Below are positions 8,533 to 17,213 of a stretch of DNA of 64,000 nucleotides, in pieces. This stretch comes from Streptomyces sp. 378 (GTDB lineage Bacteria > Actinomycetota > Actinomycetes > Streptomycetales > Streptomycetaceae). The stretch spans positions 203,985 to 267,984 of the forward strand of contig NZ_JASKMS010000005.1 in NCBI RefSeq assembly GCF_030124145.1. The letters are read 5' to 3'. The notes beneath the pieces are model-generated. The model worked only from the letters and a program-made list of their open reading frames with translations. It had not been told where the DNA came from and did not search any database. A program made the translations under genes and the position numbers. The first letter of the stretch is position 1, and every line of letters starts with the position of its first letter.

Positions 8533-9768
8533 GTGAGGTTGGGGGAAGTGGAGCGGCTCCGGGGTGAGTTGGCGGAGTTCGTTGCCGATGTGTTCGGGTC
8601 GCTGTCGCGGCGGGATCAGCGGCGGTGGGGCGAGTGCTATCTGCGGGGCCTGATGCTCGATGGCCGGCGCAAGTCGATCCAGCCGATGGCCGAGCGTCTG
8701 CCGGAGGGGAACATGCAGGCCCTGCAGCAGTTCGTGAACCAGTCGCCGTGGGATCCGCTGCCGGTCAGGCAGCGGATCGCCGCGCGGCTGTCCGAGGTGA
8801 TCACGCCTGAGGTGTGGGTGATCGACGATGTGTCGTTCCCCAAGTGCGGCAAGGCGTCGGTGGGGGTGGCCCGCCAGTATTGCGGAGCGGTCGGCAAGCG
8901 GGCGAACTGCCAGGTCGCGGTCAGTGTCCATGCCGCCACCGACACTGCCTCGTGCCCGTTGGAGTGGCAGTTGTATCTGCCGCGTGAGTGGACGGATGAG
9001 CCGGACCGATGCCGCAGGGCAGGAGTCCCCGACGACGTGGTGCACCGGGAGAAGTGGCGTCTGGCGCTCGGTCTGCTGGACACACTCGCTCAGTGGCAGT
9101 TGAAGGCGCCGGTGGTGGTCGCCGATGCCGGCTACGGCGTCAGCACCCCGTTCCGGCTCGGTCTCGAGGAGCGAGGGCTGTCCTATGTCCTGGCCCTGAC
9201 CGGGAAGGAAGTCGCCCACTTGGAGGATGCCGAGCCGTACCAGCCTGCTTATGGCGGACTCGGGCCGCCCACCCTTGCCCGCTACCGCACCCCACCGCGA
9301 GCCGTCTGTGTCCTCGCAGTGGAGGCGGGTGCGGAGCGGTTCACCGAGGTGACCTGGCGGCAGGGCAGCAAAGGCGCGATGACCTCACGGTTCGCGGTGC
9401 TGACAGTGCGGCCTGCGGGCAAGCAGTCCCTGGCCGCGGCCCAGGAGGCGGGCGGCGGCCGCAACCGGTGGGACGGCGTCCTGCCCACCCGGACCCTCCT
9501 GGTCGAATGGCCGGACGGCCAGGACACTCCGACGGGCTACTGGATATCGAACCTGCCCGCCACCACACCTACCGCTGACCTGGTGCGGTGGGCCAAGATG
9601 CGCTGGCGGATCGAGCACGACTACCGCGAGCTCAAACACGGCCTGGGACTGGGCCACTTCGAGGGCCGCACCTGGCGCGGCTGGCACCACCACGTCACCC
9701 TCGTCACCGCCGCCCAGGCATTCCTCACCCTCAGGCGGCTCTACCCAAAAGTCCGCACACCGGCCTGA
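8533..9768 (+). CDS. IS701-family DDE transposase
   Basis: 411 aa. The catalytic core is recognisable: VIDDVSFPKCG (97-106) with the first Asp pair, SVGVARQYCG, VVADAGYG (195-202) with the second Asp, and a C-terminal KMRWRIEHDYRELKHG region (about 355-370) carrying the Glu, followed by the WRGWHHH motif. The GTG start has GGAG just upstream. The zero frame ends early after LYPKVRTPA. In the -1 frame another 45 codons are open and end with TAA (9885-9887) inside the right repeat. They contain CTTC and look like the missing family C-terminus. The shift point is the heptamer CCCAAAA (9744-9750), so either programmed frameshifting or a single-base mutation is possible. Confidence 0.9.
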   Translation: MRLGEVERLRGELAEFVADVFGSLSRRDQRRWGECYLRGLMLDGRRKSIQPMAERLPEGNMQALQQFVNQSPWDPLPVRQRIAARLSEVITPEVWVIDDVSFPKCGKASVGVARQYCGAVGKRANCQVAVSVHAATDTASCPLEWQLYLPREWTDEPDRCRRAGVPDDVVHREKWRLALGLLDTLAQWQLKAPVVVADAGYGVSTPFRLGLEERGLSYVLALTGKEVAHLEDAEPYQPAYGGLGPPTLARYRTPPRAVCVLAVEAGAERFTEVTWRQGSKGAMTSRFAVLTVRPAGKQSLAAAQEAGGGRNRWDGVLPTRTLLVEWPDGQDTPTGYWISNLPATTPTADLVRWAKMRWRIEHDYRELKHGLGLGHFEGRTWRGWHHHVTLVTAAQAFLTLRRLYPKVRTPA

Positions 9769-9887
9769 CCCTCTACCAGGTCCTCGACGTTCTTCAGGAC
9801 CTGCTGAGGTGCTGGACCGGTACCTGCACTACCTGCGGCCGCCCCCTGCCCAGCACTCGAAGCAGCCGCAGACAGTCCAGAACCTAA
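9744..9887 (+). other. Slippery heptamer and -1 frame extension of the transposase
   Basis: C CCA AAA at 9744-9750 is in the correct phase (X XXY YYZ) for -1 slippage. After the slip the frame continues from 9750 to the TAA at 9885-9887, giving a 451-residue product instead of 411. The added segment includes TLYQVLDVLQDLL and a CTTC pair. No frameshift is proven. A one-base indel in an ancestor with a single long frame would look the same. Confidence 0.45.
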
Positions 9888-9897
9888 CGAAGCACTA

Positions 9898-9901
9898 CTA
9901 G
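9898..9901. repeat. Right target-site duplication CTAG
   Basis: The second copy of the CTAG target duplicated by insertion of the IS701-family element; it pairs with 8477-8480. Confidence 0.75.
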
Positions 9902-9920
9902 GTCCTGCGACCTACCTTCC

Positions 9921-10760
9921 TCAACCCTTAAGTGCAGTGTTGACCATGGAGTTGAAGTCCTCCACCGTCATGGGTGGATTGCCGGCCGATGTGGTGAGTT
10001 TCTTGCCGTCCATGACGAAGCTCGGGGTCCCCCTTACATCGTCCTTGTTGGTGTCGAAGCTCTTCGACATCGCCAACGCCCAGGCGTCGTAGGTGCCCTT
10101 CTCGACCGCGTCCTGGAACTTCTTGTTGTCCTTCAGCTCGGGGACGGTGTTCGCGACCTTGATGAGGTAGCTGTCGTCCTTGAACTTGTCGGTCGTCTCC
10201 TCCGGGTGGTACTTCGCCGAGTACAGCGCGGCCTTGTAGTCGAGGAACGCCGCGTCGCTCACGTTCAGCGCGGCGCCCAGGGCGCTCATGGCGTTCTTGG
10301 AGCCCTCGCCGTTGGACCCAATCTTGCCGTCACCCAGAGCATCGCCGTCGATGAAGGTGGCGCCGATGAACTGCATCTTGTACTTGCCGTCGTCGATGTC
10401 CTTCTTCACGGTCGGGCCGACGGTCTGCTCGAACTGGGCGCACACGGGACAGCGTGGGTCCTCGTAGATCTTCAGCGTCTTCTTCGCCGAGTCCTTGCCG
10501 ATGACGACCGTGGTGCCGTCGGTGCCCGTGGTGTTGGCCGGCGTGACGACCTTCTCGTCCTTGACCGCCTCCCAGTGGGTGGGCTTGTTGGCCTGGACGA
10601 CGGCGTAGCCGATGCCGCCGGCTATCGCCAGGACGCCGACGATCGAGCAGGCGACGATGACCTGCCGCTTCGTCTTCGCCCGCTTGGCCTCGCGCTCGCG
10701 CTCGATGCGCAGCCGCTCACGGGCCGCCGTCTTCGCCGACTGGCTGTTCCGCTTGCTCAT
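9921..10760 (-). CDS. Membrane-anchored DsbA-like thioredoxin-fold protein
   Basis: 279 aa. A short basic, Lys/Arg/Ala-rich cytoplasmic segment (1-32) precedes one transmembrane anchor (33-54, VIVACSIVGVLAIAGGIGYA). The extracellular thioredoxin domain has the active site CPVC (104-107) in EDPRCPVCAQFE and a cis-proline loop GTPSFVMDG near the end. It is probably an oxidant or isomerase for disulfides in exported proteins. The start at 10760 (MSKRNSQSAK) is chosen because the longer frame adds unrelated sequence. A paralogue with CPAC lies at 39028. The membrane-protein gene upstream at 10877 is on the same strand and may be co-transcribed. Confidence 0.9.
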   Translation of the reverse strand: MSKRNSQSAKTAARERLRIEREREAKRAKTKRQVIVACSIVGVLAIAGGIGYAVVQANKPTHWEAVKDEKVVTPANTTGTDGTTVVIGKDSAKKTLKIYEDPRCPVCAQFEQTVGPTVKKDIDDGKYKMQFIGATFIDGDALGDGKIGSNGEGSKNAMSALGAALNVSDAAFLDYKAALYSAKYHPEETTDKFKDDSYLIKVANTVPELKDNKKFQDAVEKGTYDAWALAMSKSFDTNKDDVRGTPSFVMDGKKLTTSAGNPPMTVEDFNSMVNTALKG

Positions 10761-10876
10761 GGTGATGTTCTCCGTGGGGGAGGCGCACAGCGGTGTGTGC
10801 GGGATACGTATGAAGGACTGCTGGTGCTCGAAAGGGCCGCGGGGGGGCGCAGGAGCCTCCCGCGACGGCGAGTGCC

Positions 10877-11572
10877 TTACGCGAAGGTGGACGAGCACGG
10901 CGGTCCGCGCCGCCCCAGGGAGTACGCGAGGATCCGGTCGCGGGCGGTAGGGGTGCGGTCGGCGGCCCGCGCCGGCAGGCGCCGCCCGGCCGGGGCCCGC
11001 TCCACCGCGACCGCGGCGGCCGCCAGCAGCAGCGGCCGGAACGTGGTCGCGGTCACCGCCCGCAGCAGCTGGGCCAGGGCCCGCTCGCCGCGGCGAAGCC
11101 AGCCGGCCGCGAGGAGCCCGACGCCGATGTGCGCGCCGAGCAGCAGCCAGGCGGTGGCCGGGTCGGCATGGACCACCGCGGCCGCGAGCCGGTCGGTGCC
11201 GGTGGCCCCTGCCATCCGGGCCAGGGGTGTGCCGACCTCACCGCCGCCGCAGAGCACGTCCAGGCCGACCGAGCGCAGGGGGCCGGTGACCGGGCCGCCC
11301 GCCCGGCCGTAACAGGCGTGCTGGCCCGTGGTGAAGACCGTGTCGGCGGCCAGTTCCAGCGGGATCAGCAGGGCCGCGATCCTCCCGAAGGAGCGCTCGG
11401 CGCCCGCCAGGGCGAACGCGATCACGAACACGGCGGCGGCGACCGCGGCCACCGGGCCCACCGGCAGCGGGGCCCGGGACAGCAGCACGTGCGACGCGGT
11501 GCTGAGTGTCACGACCACGGTCGTGAACAGCGCCGCGCGCGCGGCTCTGAGCTGGATCCCGGATATGTCCAT
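10877..11572 (-). CDS. Membrane protein of unknown function next to the DsbA-like gene
   Basis: 231 aa with about five hydrophobic segments (about 9-30, 37-57, 63-80, 135-155 and 170-190). Two cysteines in the middle loop (QHACYGRAGG and VLCGGGEVG) could face the exterior. The C-terminal 35 residues are Arg/Ala-rich and end in CSSTFA. No named family is recognised. Location just upstream of a thioredoxin-fold gene on the same strand allows a role in redox or cofactor handling at the membrane, but this is only inference. Confidence 0.75.
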   Translation of the reverse strand: MDISGIQLRAARAALFTTVVVTLSTASHVLLSRAPLPVGPVAAVAAAVFVIAFALAGAERSFGRIAALLIPLELAADTVFTTGQHACYGRAGGPVTGPLRSVGLDVLCGGGEVGTPLARMAGATGTDRLAAAVVHADPATAWLLLGAHIGVGLLAAGWLRRGERALAQLLRAVTATTFRPLLLAAAAVAVERAPAGRRLPARAADRTPTARDRILAYSLGRRGPPCSSTFA

Positions 11573-11592
11573 AGCGAAACGAGTCTGTCATG

Positions 11593-11611
11593 GGGGCCCG
11601 TAAGGGACCCC
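11593..11611 (-). terminator. Possible terminator after the DUF2252 gene
   Basis: On the minus strand GGGGTCC and GGGCCCC pair through 7 bp (one U-G wobble) around a 5-base loop. The hairpin lies about 30 bases past the DUF2252 stop and about 20 bases before the next minus-strand start. Short and without a U-tract. Confidence 0.4.
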
Positions 11612-11639
11612 TAAAGGATGCCAGTGAGAGGCCTTACCG

Positions 11640-12989
11640 TCACAGGCCCGGAATCCGTCCGTTGCGGAACAGGTCGACGAAGCTCTGGTGGTCGGCACGC
11701 GCGCGTGCGCCGTAGCGGTGCGCGAAGTCGACCAGCAGGGGGGCGAAGCCCTCCTCGTCGGCCGCGATCGCCGCGTCGATGGCCCGCTCCGTGGAGAACG
11801 GCACCAGGGACTCGCCGGACTGGTCGTCCGCCGCCGAGTGCATCGCGGCCGTCGCCCGTCCGAGGTCGGCCACCACCTGGGCGATCTCCTCCGCGTCGTC
11901 GATGTCGTCCCAGTCGAGGTCCACGGCGTACGGCGAGACCTCGGCGACCAGCTGGCCCGCACCGTCCAGCTCGGTCCAGCCCAGCCATGGGTCGGCGTGC
12001 GCCTGGAGGGCGCGCTGGGAGATGACCGTGCGGTGCCCCTCGTGCTGGAAGTAGTCGCGGATCGCCCGGTCGGTGATGTGCCGGGAGACGGCCGGGGTCT
12101 GGGCCTGCTTGATGTAGATCACGACATCGTTCTCCAGGGCGTCGCTGTGCCCCTCCAGCAGGATGTTGTACGACGGCAGCCCCGCCGAGCCGATGCCGAT
12201 GCCGCGCCGGCCGACGACGTCCTTCACGCGGTAGGAGTCCGGGCGGGCCAGCGAGCTGTCCGGCAGCGTCTCCAGGTAACCGTCGAAAGCGGCGAGGACC
12301 TTGTAGCGCGTGGCCGCGTCCAGCTCGACGGAGCCGCCGCCCGCCGCGAAGCGGCGCTCGAAGTCGCGGATCTCCGTCATCGCGTCCAGCAGGCCGAAGC
12401 GGGTCAGGGAGCGGGCGTCACGCAGCGCGTCCAGCAGCGGGCCCTCGGCCGTGTCCAGCGTGAACGGCGGCACCTCGTCGCTCTTCGCGCCCGTCGCCAG
12501 GGCACGGATCCGCTCGCGGTACGCCACCGCGTAGATCGTCACCAGCTCGGAGATCTGCTCGTCGCTCAGCGCCTTCGCGTACCCGATCAGCGCGATGGAG
12601 GCGGCGAAGCGCTGCAGGTCCCAGGTGAAGGGGCCGACGTAGGCCTCGTCGAAGTCGTTGACGTTGAAGATCAGGCGGCCGTTGGCGTCCATGTAGGTGC
12701 CGAAGTTCTCCGCGTGCAGATCGCCGTGGATCCACACGCGGGACGTGCGCTCGTCCAGGTAGGGACCGCCGGGCGTCTTCCCGCCGTCCCGCCCGGCGGT
12801 CTCCTTGTCCATGTCGTGGTAGAAGAGGCACGCCGTCCCCCGGTAGAAGGCGAAGGCCGAGGCCGCCATCTTCCGGAACTTCACGCGGAACGCGGCGGGG
12901 TCGGCGGCCAGCAGCCGGCCGAACGCGGTGTCGAAGACGGCGAGGATCTCCTCACCGCGGTGCTCGTCGTCGAGCTGCGGGAACGACAT
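11640..12989 (-). CDS. DUF2252 family protein (kinase-like fold)
   Basis: 449 aa. DUF2252 proteins look like distant relatives of aminoglycoside phosphotransferases and other small-molecule kinases. Here the catalytic-type motif IHGDLHAENFG (87-97) and the metal-binding-type motif VNDFDEA (110-116) are both intact. The N-terminus includes FYRGTACLFYHDM (49-61), typical of the family. No substrate is known for any member that I can recall. It diverges from dnaE, with 217 bases between the starts. Confidence 0.88.
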   Translation of the reverse strand: MSFPQLDDEHRGEEILAVFDTAFGRLLAADPAAFRVKFRKMAASAFAFYRGTACLFYHDMDKETAGRDGGKTPGGPYLDERTSRVWIHGDLHAENFGTYMDANGRLIFNVNDFDEAYVGPFTWDLQRFAASIALIGYAKALSDEQISELVTIYAVAYRERIRALATGAKSDEVPPFTLDTAEGPLLDALRDARSLTRFGLLDAMTEIRDFERRFAAGGGSVELDAATRYKVLAAFDGYLETLPDSSLARPDSYRVKDVVGRRGIGIGSAGLPSYNILLEGHSDALENDVVIYIKQAQTPAVSRHITDRAIRDYFQHEGHRTVISQRALQAHADPWLGWTELDGAGQLVAEVSPYAVDLDWDDIDDAEEIAQVVADLGRATAAMHSAADDQSGESLVPFSTERAIDAAIAADEEGFAPLLVDFAHRYGARARADHQSFVDLFRNGRIPGL

Positions 12990-13206
12990 CGCTGGGTGCC
13001 TCCTGGTGCATGCGTCGCAGGGCGGCTGGTCCGCCCTTCGCCTAACGTGCGGCGGCCCGCGGGAGTGCCCGCGAGGCCTCGCACGAAGGTACGCGGGTCA
13101 GGCCTCCCGGTGTCACTGCCGAGGCATAGACTTCGACGCTGTCCCCCAGACTGTCCGCAGCCTGTCGGGCCCCATTCGATCCATGTTTTCTCTGGAGGCC
13201 GCAGCC

Positions 13207-16200
13207 GTGTCAAAGCCGCCGTTCACGCACCTGCACGTCCACACCCAGTACTCGCTGCTGGACGGTGCCGCGCGGCTGAAGGACATGTTCAACGCGTGCA
13301 ACGAGATGGGCATGACGCACATCGCCATGTCCGACCACGGCAACCTCCACGGGGCGTACGACTTCTTCCACACCGCCCAGAAGTCCGGAGTGACCCCGAT
13401 CATCGGGATCGAGGCCTATGTCGCGCCGGAGTCCCGCCGCAACAAGCGCAAGATCCAGTGGGGCCAGCCGCACCAGAAGCGGGACGACGTATCCGGTTCC
13501 GGCGGTTACACCCACAAGACGATGTGGGCGGTGAGCTCGACCGGCCTGCACAACCTCTTCCGGCTGTCCTCCGACGCCTACGCCGAGGGCTGGCTGCAGA
13601 AGTGGCCCCGGATGGACAAGGAGACCATCGCCCAGTGGTCCGAGGGGATCGTCGCCTCCACCGGCTGCCCCTCGGGCGAGGTCCAGACGCGGCTGCGCCT
13701 CGGCCACTTCGACGAGGCCCTGAAGGCCGCCGCCGACTACCAGGACATCTTCGGCAAGGACCGCTACTTCCTGGAGCTGATGGACCACGGCATCGAGATC
13801 GAGCACCGGGTCCGCGACGGTCTGCTGGAGATCGGCAAGAAGCTCGGCATTCCCCCGCTGGTCACCAACGACTCGCACTACACGTACGCGCACGAGGCGA
13901 CCGCCCACGACGCGCTGCTGTGCATCCAGACCGGCAAGAACCTCTCCGACCCCGACCGCTTCCGGTTCGACGGCACCGGCTACTACCTGAAGTCCACCGA
14001 CGAGATGTACGCCATCGACTCCTCGGACGCCTGGCAGGAGGGCTGCGCCAACACCCGCCTGATCGCCGAGATGGTCGACACCACGGGCATGTTCGAGAAG
14101 CGCGACCTGATGCCGAAGTTCGACATCCCGGAGGGGTACACGGAGGTCAGCTGGTTCCGCGAGGAGACCCTGCGCGGCATGCACCGCCGCTTCCCGGACG
14201 GCATCCCGGACGACCGCATGAAGCAGGTCGAGTACGAGATGGACACCATCATCTCGATGGGCTTCCCGGGCTACTTCCTCGTGGTCGCCGACTTCATCAT
14301 GTGGGCCAAGAAGCAGGGCATCGCGGTCGGCCCCGGCCGAGGCTCGGCGGCCGGCTCGATCGTCGCCTACGCCCTGGGCATCACCGACCTCGACCCCATC
14401 CCGCACGGCCTGATCTTCGAGCGGTTCCTCAACCCCGAGCGCATCTCCATGCCCGATGTCGACATCGACTTCGACGAGCGCCGGCGCGTCGAGGTGATCC
14501 GGTACGTGACGGAGAAGTACGGCGCCGACAAGGTCGCCATGATCGGCACGTACGGCACCATCAAGGCCAAGAACGCGATCAAGGACTCCGCGCGCGTGCT
14601 GGGCTACCCGTACGCGATGGGCGACCGCCTCACCAAGGCCATGCCCGCCGACGTCCTCGGCAAGGGCATCAACCTCGACGGCATCACCAACCCCGAGCAC
14701 CCCCGCTACTCCGAGGCGGGCGAGATCCGGGCGATGTACGAGAACGAGCCGGACGTGAAGAAGGTCATCGACACCGCCAAGGGCGTCGAGGGCCTGGTCC
14801 GGCAGATGGGCGTGCACGCCGCCGGCGTGATCATGTCCAGCGAGACCATCACCGACCACGTGCCCGTCTGGGTCCGGCACACGGACAAGGTCACCATCAC
14901 CCAGTGGGACTACCCGAGCTGCGAGTCGCTCGGTCTGCTGAAGATGGACTTCCTGGGCCTGCGCAACCTCACGATCATGGACGACGCCGTCAAGATGGTG
15001 AAGTCCAACAAGGGGATCGACATCGATCTCCTGAGCCTCCCGCTCGACGACCCCACGACCTTCGAACTGCTCCAGCGCGGCGACACCCTCGGCGTCTTCC
15101 AGTTCGACGGCGGCCCCATGCGCTCCCTGCTCCGGCTGATGAAGCCGGACAACTTCGAAGACATCTCCGCCGTGTCGGCCCTGTACCGCCCGGGCCCGAT
15201 GGGAATGAACTCCCACACGAACTACGCACTGCGCAAGAACGGCCAGCAGGACATCACGCCGATCCACCCCGAGCTGGAGGAGCCGCTCAGGGAGGTCCTG
15301 GACGTCACCCACGGCCTGATCGTCTACCAGGAGCAGGTGCAGAAGGCCGCCCAGATCATCGCCGGCTACTCGCTCGGCGAGGCCGACATCCTCCGCCGCG
15401 TGATGGGCAAGAAGAAGCCCGAGGAACTGGCGAAGAACTTCGTCCTCTTCCAGGAGGGCGCCCGCAAGAAGGGCTTCAGCGACGAGGCCATCCAGGCCCT
15501 GTGGGACGTGCTGGTCCCCTTCGCCGGCTACGCGTTCAACAAGGCGCACTCCGCCGCCTACGGACTCGTCTCCTACTGGACCGCGTACCTGAAGGCGAAC
15601 CACCCCGCCGAGTACATGGCCGCGCTGCTCACGTCCGTGAAGGACGACAAGGACAAGTCGGCCGTCTACCTCAACGAGTGCCGCCGCATGGGCATCAAGG
15701 TGCTCCCGCCGGACGTCAACGAGTCGATGTCCAACTTCGCGGCCCAGGGCGACGACGTGATCCTCTTCGGCCTCTCCGCCGTCCGCAACGTCGGTACGAA
15801 CGTGGTCGAGTCGATCATCAGGTGCCGCAAGGCCAAGGGGAAGTACGTCTCCTTCCCGGACTACCTCGACAAGGTGGAGGCGGTGGTCTGCAACAAGCGC
15901 ACCACCGAATCGCTGATCAAGGCCGGTGCCTTCGACGCGATGGGCCACACCCGCAAGGGCCTCACCGCGCACTACGAGCCGATGATCGACAACGTGGTCG
16001 CGGTCAAGCGCAAGGAGGCCGAGGGGCAGTTCGACCTCTTCGGCGGCATGGGCGAGGCGGAGACCAGCGAGCCGGGCTTCGGGCTCGACGTGGAGTTCTC
16101 CACCGACGAGTGGGACAAGACCTATCTGCTCGCCCAGGAGCGGGAGATGCTGGGTCTGTACGTCTCCGACCACCCGCTGTTCGGCCTGGAGCACATCCTG

Positions 16201-16746
16201 TCCGACAAGGCCGACGCCGGTATCTCCCAGCTGACCGGCGGTGAGCACTCCGACGGCGCGGTCGTCACCATCGGCGGCATCATCTCGGGCCTGCAGCGCA
16301 AGATGACCAAGCAGGGCAACGCCTGGGCCATCGCCACCGTCGAGGACCTCGCCGGCTCGATCGAGTGCATGTTCTTCCCCGCGACCTACCAGCTCGTCTC
16401 GACGCAACTCGTCGAGGACGCCGTGGTGTTCGTCAAGGGCCGCCTCGACAAGCGTGAGGACGTGCCGCGGCTCGTCGCGATGGAGCTGATGGTTCCCGAC
16501 CTGTCCAACGCGGGCACCAACGCGCCCGTGGTCCTCACCATCCCGGCCACCCGGGTCACCCCGCCGCTGGTCAGCCGCCTGGGCGAAGTCCTCAGTCACC
16601 ACAAGGGCGACAGCGAGGTGCGGATCAAGCTCCAGGGGCCGACCAAGACGACCGTGCTGCGGCTGGACCGGCACCGGGTCAAGCCCGACCCGGCGCTCTT
16701 CGGCGACTTGAAGGTGCTGCTCGGGCCGTCCTGCCTGGCCGGTTGA
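13207..16746 (+). CDS. dnaE: DNA polymerase III alpha subunit (replicative)
   Basis: 1,179 aa, the usual length for the Streptomyces replicative DnaE. A PHP domain begins HLHVHTQYSLLDG (about residue 8). The polymerase active site carries MPDVDIDFDE at about 415-424 with two catalytic aspartates. The beta-clamp and OB-fold regions follow in the last third. The GTG at 13207 is preceded by GGAGG, and the protein then starts MSKPPFTHLHVH as expected; the in-frame extension upstream is non-coding in character. The gene is essential and stands alone, ended by a strong hairpin. Confidence 0.97.
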   Translation: MSKPPFTHLHVHTQYSLLDGAARLKDMFNACNEMGMTHIAMSDHGNLHGAYDFFHTAQKSGVTPIIGIEAYVAPESRRNKRKIQWGQPHQKRDDVSGSGGYTHKTMWAVSSTGLHNLFRLSSDAYAEGWLQKWPRMDKETIAQWSEGIVASTGCPSGEVQTRLRLGHFDEALKAAADYQDIFGKDRYFLELMDHGIEIEHRVRDGLLEIGKKLGIPPLVTNDSHYTYAHEATAHDALLCIQTGKNLSDPDRFRFDGTGYYLKSTDEMYAIDSSDAWQEGCANTRLIAEMVDTTGMFEKRDLMPKFDIPEGYTEVSWFREETLRGMHRRFPDGIPDDRMKQVEYEMDTIISMGFPGYFLVVADFIMWAKKQGIAVGPGRGSAAGSIVAYALGITDLDPIPHGLIFERFLNPERISMPDVDIDFDERRRVEVIRYVTEKYGADKVAMIGTYGTIKAKNAIKDSARVLGYPYAMGDRLTKAMPADVLGKGINLDGITNPEHPRYSEAGEIRAMYENEPDVKKVIDTAKGVEGLVRQMGVHAAGVIMSSETITDHVPVWVRHTDKVTITQWDYPSCESLGLLKMDFLGLRNLTIMDDAVKMVKSNKGIDIDLLSLPLDDPTTFELLQRGDTLGVFQFDGGPMRSLLRLMKPDNFEDISAVSALYRPGPMGMNSHTNYALRKNGQQDITPIHPELEEPLREVLDVTHGLIVYQEQVQKAAQIIAGYSLGEADILRRVMGKKKPEELAKNFVLFQEGARKKGFSDEAIQALWDVLVPFAGYAFNKAHSAAYGLVSYWTAYLKANHPAEYMAALLTSVKDDKDKSAVYLNECRRMGIKVLPPDVNESMSNFAAQGDDVILFGLSAVRNVGTNVVESIIRCRKAKGKYVSFPDYLDKVEAVVCNKRTTESLIKAGAFDAMGHTRKGLTAHYEPMIDNVVAVKRKEAEGQFDLFGGMGEAETSEPGFGLDVEFSTDEWDKTYLLAQEREMLGLYVSDHPLFGLEHILSDKADAGISQLTGGEHSDGAVVTIGGIISGLQRKMTKQGNAWAIATVEDLAGSIECMFFPATYQLVSTQLVEDAVVFVKGRLDKREDVPRLVAMELMVPDLSNAGTNAPVVLTIPATRVTPPLVSRLGEVLSHHKGDSEVRIKLQGPTKTTVLRLDRHRVKPDPALFGDLKVLLGPSCLAG

Positions 16747-16767
16747 CGCGGGGCTCTCGATGCGCTT

Positions 16768-16799
16768 GAGGGGCGTACCCGGCATCGGGTACGCCCCTC
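16768..16799. terminator. Terminator between dnaE and the 54-codon gene
   Basis: A perfect 13-bp stem, GAGGGGCGTACCC and GGGTACGCCCCTC, with loop GGCATC. It lies 22 bases past the dnaE stop and also downstream of the convergent small gene, so it can serve both strands. Confidence 0.85.
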
Positions 16800-16837
16800 G
16801 TGCGGGTGCGTGAGCTCAACAGCCCGTCACGCGGATG

Positions 16838-17002
16838 TCAGTTGTGGCCGAAGCTGCGCTTTCGCTTGCCGGACGCCATCTCGCCGGGGGTCACCTCGAC
16901 CTCGGGCTGGGGCTCCGTCTGCGAGGCGGGGCTGCGGTCGGCCCGCTGGCCACGCTCGGTCGGACGCTGCTGCTTACGGTCACGGTTCTTGTTCTTGGCC
17001 AT
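16838..17002 (-). CDS. Small basic protein, 54 aa
   Basis: A short gene with a near-ideal ribosome site (AGGAGG, seven bases before ATG). The product starts MAKNKNRDRKQQ, has an acidic, Pro/Glu-rich middle (about 29-41) and ends KRKRSFGHN, so both ends are strongly positive. Such proteins are widespread in Streptomyces and usually labelled hypothetical. The charge pattern fits an unstructured nucleic-acid-binding or ribosome-associated protein, but no function is known. It converges with dnaE across a shared terminator. Confidence 0.85.
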   Translation of the reverse strand: MAKNKNRDRKQQRPTERGQRADRSPASQTEPQPEVEVTPGEMASGKRKRSFGHN

Positions 17003-17213
17003 GGTGATGCCTCCTGAGGGGGACTAGGGGCCAGGGCCGGGACCAGATTCACACAGCCCGACAACGATCGCATGTCGGACAATTACCGTGCGTGACAGGG
17101 CGGTCGGAGCGGAAAGTCCCGAAACGCCACGCCGAAGATCGAGTTCGGGCCGTTAACCTCCGCGCCGTCGGGCAGACTCGAAACAAGCCCGAAGCAAACC
17201 TCCTGGGAAGAGG

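Larger units (their letters stand above)
8481..9897 (+). mobile_element. IS701-family insertion sequence, complete
   Basis: A 1,417-bp element with 17-bp terminal inverted repeats, left TAGTACTTCGTTACGTT (8481-8497) and right (as reverse complement) TAGTGCTTCGTTAGGTT (9881-9897), two mismatches. It is flanked by 4-bp CTAG duplications. It carries one transposase gene. It sits between two minus-strand genes (secreted protein and DsbA-like protein), and neither is broken. Intact ends and matching duplication suggest a fairly recent insertion. Confidence 0.88.

Noticed and set aside
8477..9901. Gene disruption by the insertion sequence
   Set aside because: Joining the flanks at CTAG does not restore a reading frame, and both neighbouring genes are complete, so the target was intergenic.
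11688..16244. A 1,518-codon plus-strand frame spanning the DUF2252 gene and dnaE
   Set aside because: It crosses two strongly supported genes out of frame and its product is Arg/Pro/His-rich low-complexity sequence.
13210..16785. A 1,191-codon open frame on the minus strand opposite dnaE
   Set aside because: It mirrors dnaE codon positions, as happens in very GC-rich genes; the product is Val/Gly/His/Arg-rich with no domain.
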